From CAISIP01 sp031367285 (GTDB lineage Bacteria > Pseudomonadota > Gammaproteobacteria > Burkholderiales > Burkholderiaceae_C), in assembly GCA_031367285.1 (NCBI GenBank), contig JANLPN010000357.1, positions 1-17,979 of the forward strand: 17,979 nucleotides of DNA, in the 5' to 3' direction. This document shows positions 1 through 6,965 of the stretch, one piece after another. Positions within the stretch are counted from its first letter, which is position 1. Every line of letters starts with the position of its first letter. The translations under genes were made by a program, and so were the position numbers. The notes below the pieces were generated by a model. That model was given only the letters and a program-made list of their open reading frames with translations. It made no database searches and had not been told where the DNA came from.

Positions 1-2
1 GC

Positions 3-917
3 ATGACGATTGATTTCAAGGGCCGTGTGGCCATCGTAACGGGTGCGGGCGGCGGCCTCGGCCAACAACATGCCCTGGCGCTGGCCAGGCGCGGCGCCAA
101 GGTGGTGGTAAATGATCTGGGTGCGGCGCGTGACGGGTCCGCCGGCTCCGCAGGAGCGGCGCAGGCCGTGGTGGACCAGATCGTCGCGGCCGGGGGCGAA
201 GCGATCGCCAACGGTGCCTCGGTGACCGACTACACATCGGTGCAGGCCATGGTCCAGCAGGCGATGGACGCCTGGGGGCGGGTCGATATCCTGGTCAACA
301 ATGCCGGCATCTTGCGCGACAAGAGTTTCGCCAAGATGGAACTGGAAGTCTTCCGGCTTGTGATGGACGTGCACCTGATGGGCGCGGTGCATTGCAGCAA
401 GGCAGTCTGGCCGATCATGACGGCGCAAAAGTACGGGCGCATTGTGATGACCACTTCGTCAACCGGGCTGTATGGAAACTTCGGGCAGTCCAGCTACGGG
501 GCGGCCAAGATGGCCCTTGTGGGTTTGATGCAGACGCTGTCCATCGAAGGCGCCAAGAACGACATACGCGTCAATTGCCTGGCGCCTACCGCCGCTACCC
601 GCATGACCGAAGGCCTGATGCCCGACGCGGTGTTGCAGGCCCTTACGCCCGAAGCCGTGGTACCGGCCATGCTGGTGCTGGCCGCGCGCGACGCGCCCAA
701 TCGCTGCATCTTGTGCGCGGGCGCCGGCACCTTCGAGGCGGCGCACATCACGCTGACCAATGGCCTGTGGATTGGCGCCGATGAACAAACCCCGGAAAAA
801 CTGACGCACCGCCTGGCCGAGGTGCGCAATCGCCTTGGCGAAACCGTGCCCGAGAGCGGTGCCGCGCAGGGCAGCAACGAGCTTGCAAAAGCCATGGCGC
901 ATCGGGCCAGGACCTGA
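3..917 (+). CDS. Short-chain dehydrogenase, MFE-2 3-hydroxyacyl-CoA dehydrogenase type
   Basis: This 304-residue Rossmann-fold SDR has the cofactor motif TGAGGGLG (13-20), NNAG (99-102), catalytic serine at 152/153 and the YGAAK pair Tyr165/Lys169, so the active site is complete. The N-terminal stretch RGAKVVVNDLG followed by a short Gly/Ser/Ala-rich loop closely resembles the (3R)-hydroxyacyl-CoA dehydrogenase part of peroxisomal multifunctional enzyme type 2 (HSD17B4-like). Bacterial members often act on CoA thioesters or steroid/aliphatic ring intermediates. The C-terminal part (about 235-304) extends beyond a minimal 250-residue SDR, as in that subfamily. Cytoplasmic; the NAD(H) preference is inferred from the family and the Asp at 38. 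The ATG lies at base 3, so its ribosome binding site and any upstream operon partner are outside the window. The exact substrate cannot be read from sequence. Confidence 0.9.
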   Translation: MTIDFKGRVAIVTGAGGGLGQQHALALARRGAKVVVNDLGAARDGSAGSAGAAQAVVDQIVAAGGEAIANGASVTDYTSVQAMVQQAMDAWGRVDILVNNAGILRDKSFAKMELEVFRLVMDVHLMGAVHCSKAVWPIMTAQKYGRIVMTTSSTGLYGNFGQSSYGAAKMALVGLMQTLSIEGAKNDIRVNCLAPTAATRMTEGLMPDAVLQALTPEAVVPAMLVLAARDAPNRCILCAGAGTFEAAHITLTNGLWIGADEQTPEKLTHRLAEVRNRLGETVPESGAAQGSNELAKAMAHRART

Positions 918-990
918 GCGCGCCCGCTCGCAACCACCGTGTACTCTGGCATCGGCGTCGTGTCGGCACCGGTGCGCGACGGCCGCGCGT

Positions 991-996
991 TATACT
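991..996 (+). promoter_or_regulatory. Candidate -10 box in the long leader before infA
   Basis: TATACT is the best sigma70-like -10 match in the 266-base gap between the dehydrogenase and infA. No convincing -35 lies at the right distance (ACCGGT at 968-973). If used, it would give a 5' leader of about 180 nt before the infA start. I see no reading frame in this gap with coding character. Confidence 0.3.
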
Positions 997-1183
997 CTTG
1001 GGCTGGCAGGCCAATGGCGGACAAAGCATTTGGCCCGACACGGGGCAAGCCCTGTATTCGTGTTGTACGGTCATCCCATTTGACTGTGCCTGCCGCGTGC
1101 CAGCCCCGCAGCGATGCCTGGGCAGACGCACCCGGATGGCTGCTGCCCATTCTGGCTGAAGCAACCCCATTGGAGAAACGGCC

Positions 1184-1438
1184 ATGGCCAAAGAAGAACT
1201 GATTGAAATGAGTGGTTTGATTACCGAAGTGCTGCCGGACTCGCGATTCCGCGTGACGCTGGACAACGGCCACCAGCTGGTGGCGTACACGGGTGGCAAG
1301 ATGCGCAAGCACCATATCCGTATCATTGCCGGCGACAAGGTATCTATAGAGCTTTCGCCGTATGACCTGAGCAAGGGACGCATCACGTTCCGCCATATTG
1401 CCGGTCGCGGCCCGGGGCCGCAGCGTACCGCCCATTGA
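1184..1438 (+). CDS. infA: Translation initiation factor IF-1, second-copy type
   Basis: IF-1 is a small OB-fold protein that binds the A site of the 30S subunit during initiation and also melts RNA structure. The protein (84 aa) begins MAKEELIEMSGLITEVLPDS and continues with the family-typical GGKMRKHHIRI and DLSKGRITFR, so it is a full IF-1. It is longer than the 72-residue E. coli protein because of a C-terminal tail (GRGPGPQRTAH). Many betaproteobacteria carry two infA genes, one in the ribosomal-protein cluster and one alone with such a tail. This solitary gene, with no ribosomal gene nearby, fits the second type. GGAG at 1172-1175 lies 8 nt before the ATG and supports the start. It converges on the formaldehyde dehydrogenase gene with a 48-base gap. 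Confidence 0.95.
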   Translation: MAKEELIEMSGLITEVLPDSRFRVTLDNGHQLVAYTGGKMRKHHIRIIAGDKVSIELSPYDLSKGRITFRHIAGRGPGPQRTAH

Positions 1439-1486
1439 CCGCACCGGCGCCCGGCCAAGTGCCGTCGCCATCGCGGTGCGTGTCCC

Positions 1487-2605
1487 TCAGTAAAGCACTA
1501 CGCCGCGAATCGACTCGCCGCGCTTCATCAGATCGAAGCCCTTGTTGATATCCTCCAGCGGCATGGTATGGGTGATCAAATCGTCGATGTTGATCTTGCC
1601 CTCCATGTACCAGTCCACGATTTTTGGAACATCGGTACGCCCCCGTGCACCGCCAAATGCCGAGCCTTCCCACTTGCGCCCCGTGACCAGCTGAAATGGC
1701 CGTGTACTGATCTCGGCGCCGGCTTCGGCCACGCCGATGATGATGCTTCGGCCCCAGCCCTTGTGGGTACACTCCAGCGCCTGGCGCATCACCTTGGTGT
1801 TGCCGATACATTCAAAGCTGTAGTCGGCGCCGCCGTCGGTGAGCTGCACGATCAGGTCCACCATGTTGCCGCCGGCCGCTTCCAGCTCCTTCGGATTGAT
1901 GAAATGCGTCATGCCGAATTTGCGCGCCATCTGCTCACGCGCCGGGTTGATGTCCACCCCTATGATCTTGTCGGCGCCCACCATCCTGGCGCCCTGGATC
2001 ACGTTCAGGCCAATGCCGCCCAGACCGAATACGACCACGTTGGCGCCGGTTTCCACGTTGGCCGTAAATAGCACGGCACCAATGCCGGTCGTCACGCCGC
2101 AGCCGATATAACAGACCTTGTCAAACGGGGCGTCCTTGCGGATTTTGGCGAGCGAAATCTCCGGCGCCACCGTGTAGTTGCTGAACGTCGAGGTTCCCAT
2201 GTAGTGGAAGATGGGTTTGCCGTCCAGGCTGAATCGGCTGGTGGCGTCAGGCATCAGCCCCTTGCCCTGGGTGCCGCGAATCAGCTGGCATAAATTGGTC
2301 TTGCGCGACAGGCAGAACTTGCACTGCCGGCACTCTGGCGTGTAGAGCGGAATGACGTGGTCGCCTTTTTGCAGGCTGGTCACGCCCGGGCCGACGTCCA
2401 CCACTACACCGGCGCCTTCATGCCCAAGAATGGCGGGGAACAGGCCCTCGGGGTCGGCGCCCGAGAGGGTGTAGTAGTCGGTGTGGCAAATTCCGGTGGC
2501 CTTGATTTCGACCAGCACTTCGCCCAACTTGGGCCCCTCCAGATCAACCGTCTCAATGCTCAGGGGAGCGCCCGATTTCCAGGCAATGGCAGCTTTGGTT
2601 TTCAT
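1487..2605 (-). CDS. frmA: S-(hydroxymethyl)glutathione dehydrogenase / class III alcohol dehydrogenase
   Basis: This zinc- and NAD-dependent enzyme oxidises S-hydroxymethylglutathione, formed spontaneously from formaldehyde and glutathione, to S-formylglutathione; it can also reduce S-nitrosoglutathione. The 372-residue length is standard. Catalytic zinc ligands are Cys40, His62 and Cys169. Structural zinc ligands are Cys92, Cys95, Cys98 and Cys106 (CRQCKFC plus NLC). The NAD Rossmann motif GLGGIG is at 194-199 with the acidic residue Asp218 after it. The class III signature GTQGKG follows Arg110. The S-formylglutathione hydrolase gene that often accompanies it is not adjacent: downstream lies convergent infA. 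No FrmR repressor gene is in the window. The gene is divergent from the STAS-phosphatase operon, with 148 bases between starts. The gene is also called adhC or flhA in related organisms. Confidence 0.95.
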   Translation of the reverse strand: MKTKAAIAWKSGAPLSIETVDLEGPKLGEVLVEIKATGICHTDYYTLSGADPEGLFPAILGHEGAGVVVDVGPGVTSLQKGDHVIPLYTPECRQCKFCLSRKTNLCQLIRGTQGKGLMPDATSRFSLDGKPIFHYMGTSTFSNYTVAPEISLAKIRKDAPFDKVCYIGCGVTTGIGAVLFTANVETGANVVVFGLGGIGLNVIQGARMVGADKIIGVDINPAREQMARKFGMTHFINPKELEAAGGNMVDLIVQLTDGGADYSFECIGNTKVMRQALECTHKGWGRSIIIGVAEAGAEISTRPFQLVTGRKWEGSAFGGARGRTDVPKIVDWYMEGKINIDDLITHTMPLEDINKGFDLMKRGESIRGVVLY

Positions 2606-2632
2606 GGTGGTATGCGGCAGTGGGAGGTGGAG

Positions 2633-2648
2633 CCGGAACTATATCCGG
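2633..2648 (-). promoter_or_regulatory. Candidate formaldehyde dehydrogenase promoter with an inverted repeat over the -10
   Basis: Reading the minus strand upstream of the dehydrogenase ATG, TATAGT (complement of 2638-2643) is a good -10 match. It is enclosed exactly by the inverted arms CCGGA (2633-2637) and TCCGG (2644-2648). No good -35 is visible at 17 bases, which would fit an activator-dependent or repressed promoter. The spacing to the ATG is about 30 bases. An operator role is inference only. Confidence 0.3.
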
Positions 2649-2719
2649 ACCTGTCGGCACCTGGCGACCCGTCCGGAAAAAGGGTCGGTAATCCGCGGCT
2701 CGCGCGTGCCTGCGGTGGC

Positions 2720-2725
2720 TATACT
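2720..2725 (+). promoter_or_regulatory. Candidate -10 box for the STAS-MBL-phosphatase operon
   Basis: TATACT lies 28 bases before the GTG start of the STAS gene, which would give a short leader. No clear -35 hexamer lies 16-18 bases upstream. The only ribosome binding site candidate is GAGG at 2745-2748, 5 bases before the GTG. Confidence 0.35.
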
Positions 2726-2753
2726 TGTGGCTCTGTGTCGTTGTGAGGTCTGC

Positions 2754-3104
2754 GTGGAACTCTCTTCCCGTTACTTGGGGTCGGTGCTCGTGGTGGCGGT
2801 CGTCGGGCGACTGGACCACGACCACGCCAAAAAATTCGAGACCGCGCTGGCGCCGCATCTGGTGGACTGCACACTGACGGGATCGCCGGTGGTACTTGAT
2901 TTCTCCGGCGTTGTCTACATAAGCAGCGTTGGACTGCGCGTTCTGCTGCTGGCTACCCGACAGGTCAAGGCACAACAGGGCCGGATCGCCATCGCGGCGC
3001 TGACGCCCATCGTCACCGAGGTATTCCAGGTCAGCCATTTCAACCTTGTGCTCCAGGTGTTCCCGGATGTTGCGGCAGCCGCAGCCGAGTTGGCTGCGCA
3101 TTGA
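2754..3104 (+). CDS. STAS-domain anti-sigma factor antagonist (RsbV/SpoIIAA-like)
   Basis: This single-domain STAS protein has 116 residues, the usual RsbV/SpoIIAA length. In partner switching, the unphosphorylated STAS protein binds and neutralises an anti-sigma kinase or another target; phosphorylation of one serine breaks the contact. The key strand-helix segment is DFSGVVYISSVGLRVLL. Aligned by eye to SpoIIAA (MDSSGLG), the second serine of ISSVG, Ser58 here, falls on the SpoIIAA phosphoacceptor Ser58. The N-terminal GRLDHDHAKKFE matches the SpoIIAA GELDHHTAE segment. I chose the GTG at 2754 because it has GAGG 5 bases upstream and gives the canonical domain start; the open frame extends further 5' but would run into the divergent dehydrogenase gene. 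The MBL gene starts 10 bases after the stop, so the two are almost certainly co-transcribed. Confidence 0.88.
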   Translation: MELSSRYLGSVLVVAVVGRLDHDHAKKFETALAPHLVDCTLTGSPVVLDFSGVVYISSVGLRVLLLATRQVKAQQGRIAIAALTPIVTEVFQVSHFNLVLQVFPDVAAAAAELAAH

Positions 3105-3114
3105 ACAGAGCGCC

Positions 3115-4071
3115 ATGAAGGTCAAACTCTGGGGAACACGCGGGTCGATCCCGGTCTCGCTCACGGCGCCGGACGTTCGAGCCAAGATCCTGAGCGCCTT
3201 GCAGGGCGCGCGTGGGCTCAATTTCGACGCGCCCGGCGCTATGGAAGCCTACGTGGATGGACTGGGTTTTGACGTCGCCGGAACCTTTGGCGGCCACTCC
3301 AGCTGCGTGCAACTCGAAACTGGAGGCCCCGGGCACTTCATCCTGGACCTGGGTACCGGGGTGCGCCCGCTCGGCCAGAGCATGCTCGCGCGCTTTGGCG
3401 CCGGTGCGCCACAGACCTACCATGTGTTCATGTCCCATCTGCATTGGGACCACATCATGGGCTTGCCGTTTTTTACCCCGGTCTACATTCCCGGTAACCG
3501 GATCGTGATCCATAGCTGTCATCCCCACGTGGAATTCGCGCTGCGGCGCCAGCAGGCGGAACCTTCGTTCCCGGTACGCTTTGATCAGTTTGCCGCCCGC
3601 TTCGAGTTTGATGTGATGACTCCTGGGCACACGGTGGACATCGAAGGCACCCTGGTGACGGCCCATGCCCAGCGCCATGCGGGTGACTCCTTCGGCTGGC
3701 GATTCGAGCGTGATGGCAAGCGGCTGGTGTACACCACCGACTCCGAACATCGGCTCGAAGACGAAGACGAGCGCGCAGGCTTTATCCAGTTCTTTGACCG
3801 TGCCGACGTGGTGATTTTTGACGCCATGTATTCCCTCGCCGACGCGATCTCGGTCAAAGCTGATTGGGGCCATTCGAGCAATATCGTGGGTGTTGAGTTG
3901 TGCCAGGCTGCGCGGGTGCGCAAGCTGATCCTTTTTCACCATGAGCCCGCCTACAACGATACCCAGATCGCCCGCGTGCTGCAGGAAACACGGCGCTTCG
4001 AGCAGATTACCCGCGGCGCCCATGCGCTGGAAGTGCTGTCCGCCTGGGACGGTCTTGAGCTTGCATTGTGA
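3115..4071 (+). CDS. Metallo-beta-lactamase-fold hydrolase, PhnP/RNase Z-like
   Basis: The 318-residue cytoplasmic protein opens with MKVKLWGTRGSIPV, typical of the phosphodiesterase-like branch of the MBL superfamily. Metal-binding motifs look complete: SHLHWDH gives His108, His110, Asp112 and His113, then His188 (QRHAGDSFG), Asp209 (YTTDSE) and His275 or 276 (LFHHEP), so a two-metal hydrolase is expected. Family members cleave phosphodiesters such as cyclic nucleotides, cyclic phosphates or RNA; the substrate here is unknown. An insertion at about 17-58 separates the first strand from the GGHSSC segment. The ATG at 3115 is chosen because it starts exactly at the conserved first strand and follows the STAS stop by 10 bases; the Shine-Dalgarno is weak (CAGAG). 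Its stop overlaps the start of the CHASE2-phosphatase gene (GTGA), implying translational coupling and a role in the same signalling pathway. Confidence 0.88.
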   Translation: MKVKLWGTRGSIPVSLTAPDVRAKILSALQGARGLNFDAPGAMEAYVDGLGFDVAGTFGGHSSCVQLETGGPGHFILDLGTGVRPLGQSMLARFGAGAPQTYHVFMSHLHWDHIMGLPFFTPVYIPGNRIVIHSCHPHVEFALRRQQAEPSFPVRFDQFAARFEFDVMTPGHTVDIEGTLVTAHAQRHAGDSFGWRFERDGKRLVYTTDSEHRLEDEDERAGFIQFFDRADVVIFDAMYSLADAISVKADWGHSSNIVGVELCQAARVRKLILFHHEPAYNDTQIARVLQETRRFEQITRGAHALEVLSAWDGLELAL

Positions 4072-6299
4072 GCCAATGGACAGCGCTGTTTGGCAAGGCC
4101 TTCCTGTACCAGCGTGGGCGTCTCGCGGCACTTGCGATTCTGTTTTTTTTTACCGCCCTTTTAGGCCTGGGTGAAGTCAGGTTCGAGTCAAGCAGTGTCC
4201 TAAACGGCTCGGTAGCCGATCTGGCTAGGACGACCTCTGCCCCCATGGCGGCGATCCGGCAACTGCTTTTCGATGGCTACCAGCGCAGCTTTCCGCGCAA
4301 GCGGAATCTGCAAACCGTTGCCATCGTGGCGATTGACGAAACAAGCCTCAGTACGGTCGGGCAGTGGCCCTGGCCGCGCAACAGGATAGCAGTGTTGATC
4401 GATGCCATCGCGTCCTACCAGCCGGCGGCGATCGGCCTCGACGTTTACATGCCCGAACCGGACCAGACGTCGCCCGAGCAGGTGGCAGAGCGGCTGGGTT
4501 TGGAGGACCATGCGCTGGCGACAGCGCTGTTCAAGTTGCCAAGCCACGATGTCCGACTGGCACAAGCCCTGCATGCCGCGCCAACGGTGCTCGGCGCTGC
4601 CGGATTCAGTTTCAAGACATTGAGCACCAGCGCCGGGCTGAAAACCATGCCGGTTCAAGTGCACGGGGGCGACGTTTTGCCCTACCTGCGGCGCTACCCG
4701 TTCGTGTTGGTGAGTCTGCCGCTTCTGCAGGCGGCCGCGGACGGCCAGGCGCTGGTGTCGGTTGAAGAGGATACGGTGGTGCGCCGCATACCTCTGGTGG
4801 CTGCGGTGGGCGACTTGGTTGTGCCGTCGCTGGCCATGGAAATGATCAGGGTGGCCACCGGCGCCGCGGCGATCAACGTTGAGGTGGATACACATGGCGT
4901 GCGTTCGGTAGCGGTCAATGATCTGACCTTCCCAACCCAGTCGCGCGGCGACATCTGGTTGCACTTTGCTCCCCAGGCTCAGGGCGCCGAAGCCCGGCGC
5001 AACATCTCGGCCGCGGACTTGCTGTCCGGCAGGGTTTCCGGCAAGGCGCTGGAAAGCAAGCTGGTGTTGATCGGCTTGACTGGTGAGGGCTTGAACGATC
5101 GCCGCGCGACGCCTTTGGGCGAGCAGGTGCCTGGCATCGAAATCCAGGCGCAGGTGCTGGAGAGTTTGCTGGACGGGCGGCTGCTCCTGCGTCCCTGGTG
5201 GATGAAGTGGATTGAATTGGCCCTGTTGATCGGCATTGGCCTGTGGATGATCTGGGTGGTTCCCAATGCCTTGCTGAGCTCGGGCGGCGTGCGCCGTCGC
5301 CGGCCCAAACACGTAGGATGGTGGGTGACGGGCATCATCGCTGTCTTGCTTGCGTCGGGTTTCGGGTTGTTCTGGGACCAAGGCCTGCTGTTTGATGGCG
5401 CCAGCATGTCGGTCGGTTTCGCCGGCTTGTTGGCCAGCCTGGTTTCCAGTTCCACCATCGAGGTGGAACGCGACAACCGGCGCCTTGCGGACGAGCGGCA
5501 GCAGCTGCGCGAGGAATCCGCGCGCCTCGCCGGCGAAATGGAGGCCGCCCGCAGAATACAAATCGGTTCCCTGCCCAATGCGCAAAGGGCGTTTCCCGGC
5601 GAAACAAGATTCGCCATCGACGCGCTGATCGAACCGGCACGCGAGGTTGGCGGCGATCTGTACGATTTTTTCCTGATCGACCGGTGCCGCCTGTGTTTTC
5701 TGATTGGTGATGTATCCGGCAAAGGTGTGCCAGCCAGCCTTTTCATGGCCGTGACCAGGGCACTGGCGAGGAGTTTTGCGACGCGCCTGGCGGGCGGACC
5801 GGCGGAAATTGTTTCAGCGGCTAACCTGGACCTGTCGCGCGATAACGTTGAGGCGCTTTTTGTGACTTTGTTGCTGGGCGTGCTGAACGTTGACACCGGT
5901 GCGCTGGAGCTCGTGAACGCAGGCCACGATGCACCATGGCGCCTGTGCGCCGATGGCACTTTGGAGCAGTTGGCGGCCAAGGAGGTCGGCGGTGGTCCGC
6001 CTCTGTGCATGGTAGAAGACTATGCCTATGGCGTACAACGGATCCAGTTGCTGCCGGGGGACCGCCTGTGCATGGTTACCGACGGCATTACCGAGGCTGC
6101 CAACAGCGCCGGCGAACTCTTCGGCAGCGTGCGCCTGCGCCAGGCGATGGCCAGCCTGGGCGCCAGCCCGTCGGCGCAAGACATCACACGCCAGGTACGC
6201 CAGGACGTGGGTGTATTTGTAGCCGGTGCCGAAGCTTCGGATGATTTGGCCATCCTGGTGCTGCACTGGATCGGACCGCAGCCGGTCAGCGCAAGTTGA
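4068..6299 (+). CDS. CHASE2 sensor - SpoIIE-type (PP2C) serine phosphatase
   Basis: This 743-residue membrane receptor has, in order: an N-terminal membrane helix (about 18-36); a periplasmic CHASE2 domain (about 45-365) with VAIVAIDETSL (84-94) and AIGLDVYMPEPD (121-132); three membrane segments (about 380-398, 416-435, 443-461); a charged coiled coil (465-497); and a SpoIIE/RsbU PP2C domain (about 495-735). The phosphatase motifs are intact: GGDLYDFF (Asp530), GDVSGKG (Asp548), NAGH (617-620), TDGITEA (Asp672) and SDDLAIL (Asp725/726), all expected for Mn/Mg-dependent dephosphorylation of a STAS phosphoserine. The likely substrate is the STAS protein two genes upstream. Start is GTG 4068, overlapping the MBL stop by 4 bases. 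Its 3' end overlaps the convergent ompA-like gene by 14 bases. The ligand sensed by CHASE2 is unknown. Confidence 0.92.
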   Translation: MSQWTALFGKAFLYQRGRLAALAILFFFTALLGLGEVRFESSSVLNGSVADLARTTSAPMAAIRQLLFDGYQRSFPRKRNLQTVAIVAIDETSLSTVGQWPWPRNRIAVLIDAIASYQPAAIGLDVYMPEPDQTSPEQVAERLGLEDHALATALFKLPSHDVRLAQALHAAPTVLGAAGFSFKTLSTSAGLKTMPVQVHGGDVLPYLRRYPFVLVSLPLLQAAADGQALVSVEEDTVVRRIPLVAAVGDLVVPSLAMEMIRVATGAAAINVEVDTHGVRSVAVNDLTFPTQSRGDIWLHFAPQAQGAEARRNISAADLLSGRVSGKALESKLVLIGLTGEGLNDRRATPLGEQVPGIEIQAQVLESLLDGRLLLRPWWMKWIELALLIGIGLWMIWVVPNALLSSGGVRRRRPKHVGWWVTGIIAVLLASGFGLFWDQGLLFDGASMSVGFAGLLASLVSSSTIEVERDNRRLADERQQLREESARLAGEMEAARRIQIGSLPNAQRAFPGETRFAIDALIEPAREVGGDLYDFFLIDRCRLCFLIGDVSGKGVPASLFMAVTRALARSFATRLAGGPAEIVSAANLDLSRDNVEALFVTLLLGVLNVDTGALELVNAGHDAPWRLCADGTLEQLAAKEVGGGPPLCMVEDYAYGVQRIQLLPGDRLCMVTDGITEAANSAGELFGSVRLRQAMASLGASPSAQDITRQVRQDVGVFVAGAEASDDLAILVLHWIGPQPVSAS

Positions 6300-6876
6300 T
6301 TTCGACCCGCCGGTTCCTTGCTTCGGGCACCTCATCGGCGGTGGGAACCAGCGGCTCACGCTCGCCCCGGCCACTCACTTCCACCGGCGCCTTGATGCCG
6401 GTGCGCAGAATCAGGTCACGCACGGTTTCGGCGCGCTGCAGCGACAACAGGTCGTTGGATTCGAGCGAGCCCATGCGGTCCGTATGCCCGATCACGGTAA
6501 TTTCCGGCGCCGGGTAAGAACCCAGCGCGGCCAGCAACTGGTCCAGTATCGGCAGGAAGGCGGGGGCAATATCCACCGCAGAGCCAAACTCGAAATACAG
6601 CACAAAAGACACCGGGGCGTGTGGGCGGGCGGCCAGTGTGGTGGCATAGCGTTGCGCTATTTCCGCGCCATCTTCGTTTTGCAGCTTGATCGCACCGTCT
6701 TTTTCAACGCTGGCGCTGGCATACGCGGTAGACAAGGTCTGTTGGTTGTTGTCACTTTTGACCACCACCGCCCCGGCCTTTCCATCAGCGTCGGGCAACA
6801 GCACAACTTTGCTGGCTGGGTGCGAGTTCAGGGCCAGAGCCACCAGAGCGATTATGCCAATCGCAAATACACCCAT
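6286..6876 (-). CDS. OmpA-family peptidoglycan-binding protein, N-terminally anchored
   Basis: The 196-residue protein has one hydrophobic N-terminal segment (about 2-17), no lipobox cysteine, a short Ala/Ser/Lys-rich domain (about 20-85) and a C-terminal OmpA domain (about 88-196). The OmpA motif includes YFEFGSA, GHTDRMGS (Asp133) and LSLQRAETVRDLI, ending in EARNRRVEI, with the Asp and Arg that bind diaminopimelate in the family. It probably tethers the inner membrane to peptidoglycan. GGGAGG (complement of 6884-6889), 7 bases before the ATG, supports the start. It lies downstream of the fecR-like gene with 89 bases between them, holding a palindromic repeat. Its 3' end overlaps the convergent phosphatase gene by 14 bases. 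The position suggests a role in envelope sensing with the CHASE2 phosphatase; that is inference. Confidence 0.88.
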   Translation of the reverse strand: MGVFAIGIIALVALALNSHPASKVVLLPDADGKAGAVVVKSDNNQQTLSTAYASASVEKDGAIKLQNEDGAEIAQRYATTLAARPHAPVSFVLYFEFGSAVDIAPAFLPILDQLLAALGSYPAPEITVIGHTDRMGSLESNDLLSLQRAETVRDLILRTGIKAPVEVSGRGEREPLVPTADEVPEARNRRVEINLR

Positions 6877-6886
6877 GTCAGTACCT

Positions 6887-6952
6887 CCCGGCCGTTCCGA
6901 AGGTGCTGAGCGCCCCCTTGGGGGACAGCGAACGAAGTGAGCGTGGGGGTTT
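6887..6952 (-). repeat. Palindromic intergenic repeat, copy 1
   Basis: The element contains CCCCC-TT-GGGGG (6913-6924) and a second imperfect palindrome around the AACGAAGTGAGC stretch. On the minus strand its order is a TTCG-centred arm, then CCCCC-AA-GGGGG, then a tail CTTCGGAACGGCC. The same order and tail occur at 16919-16987 on the plus strand, so they are copies of one family. It fills most of the gap between the fecR-like and ompA-like genes, and its tail ends against the ompA ribosome binding site. I recall similar repeats between genes in Comamonadaceae but cannot verify the name or number of copies. In the transcript it would form hairpins between the two genes. Confidence 0.7.
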
Positions 6953-6965
6953 CATCCTTGTGCTC

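Noticed and set aside
939..1202. A short plus-strand frame in the leader of infA
   Set aside because: No ribosome site, no family resemblance, and it overlaps infA; I read the region as leader DNA.
494..1471. A minus-strand open frame covering the dehydrogenase end, the gap and infA
   Set aside because: It is opposite two well-supported genes and its translation has no family resemblance.
1440..1480. Inverted repeat CGCACCG / CGGTGCG between infA and the dehydrogenase gene as a terminator
   Set aside because: The 27-base loop is long, arms are only 7 bp, and no T-run follows on either strand.
3040..4131. A 363-codon minus-strand open frame opposite the MBL gene
   Set aside because: No domain signature, and the opposite strand encodes a complete MBL enzyme with all metal ligands.
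4200..5585. A 461-codon open frame on the minus strand opposite the CHASE2 domain
   Set aside because: It is rich in Arg, Gln and His, has no recognisable domain and lies opposite a gene with clear motifs. GC-rich DNA gives such antisense frames often.
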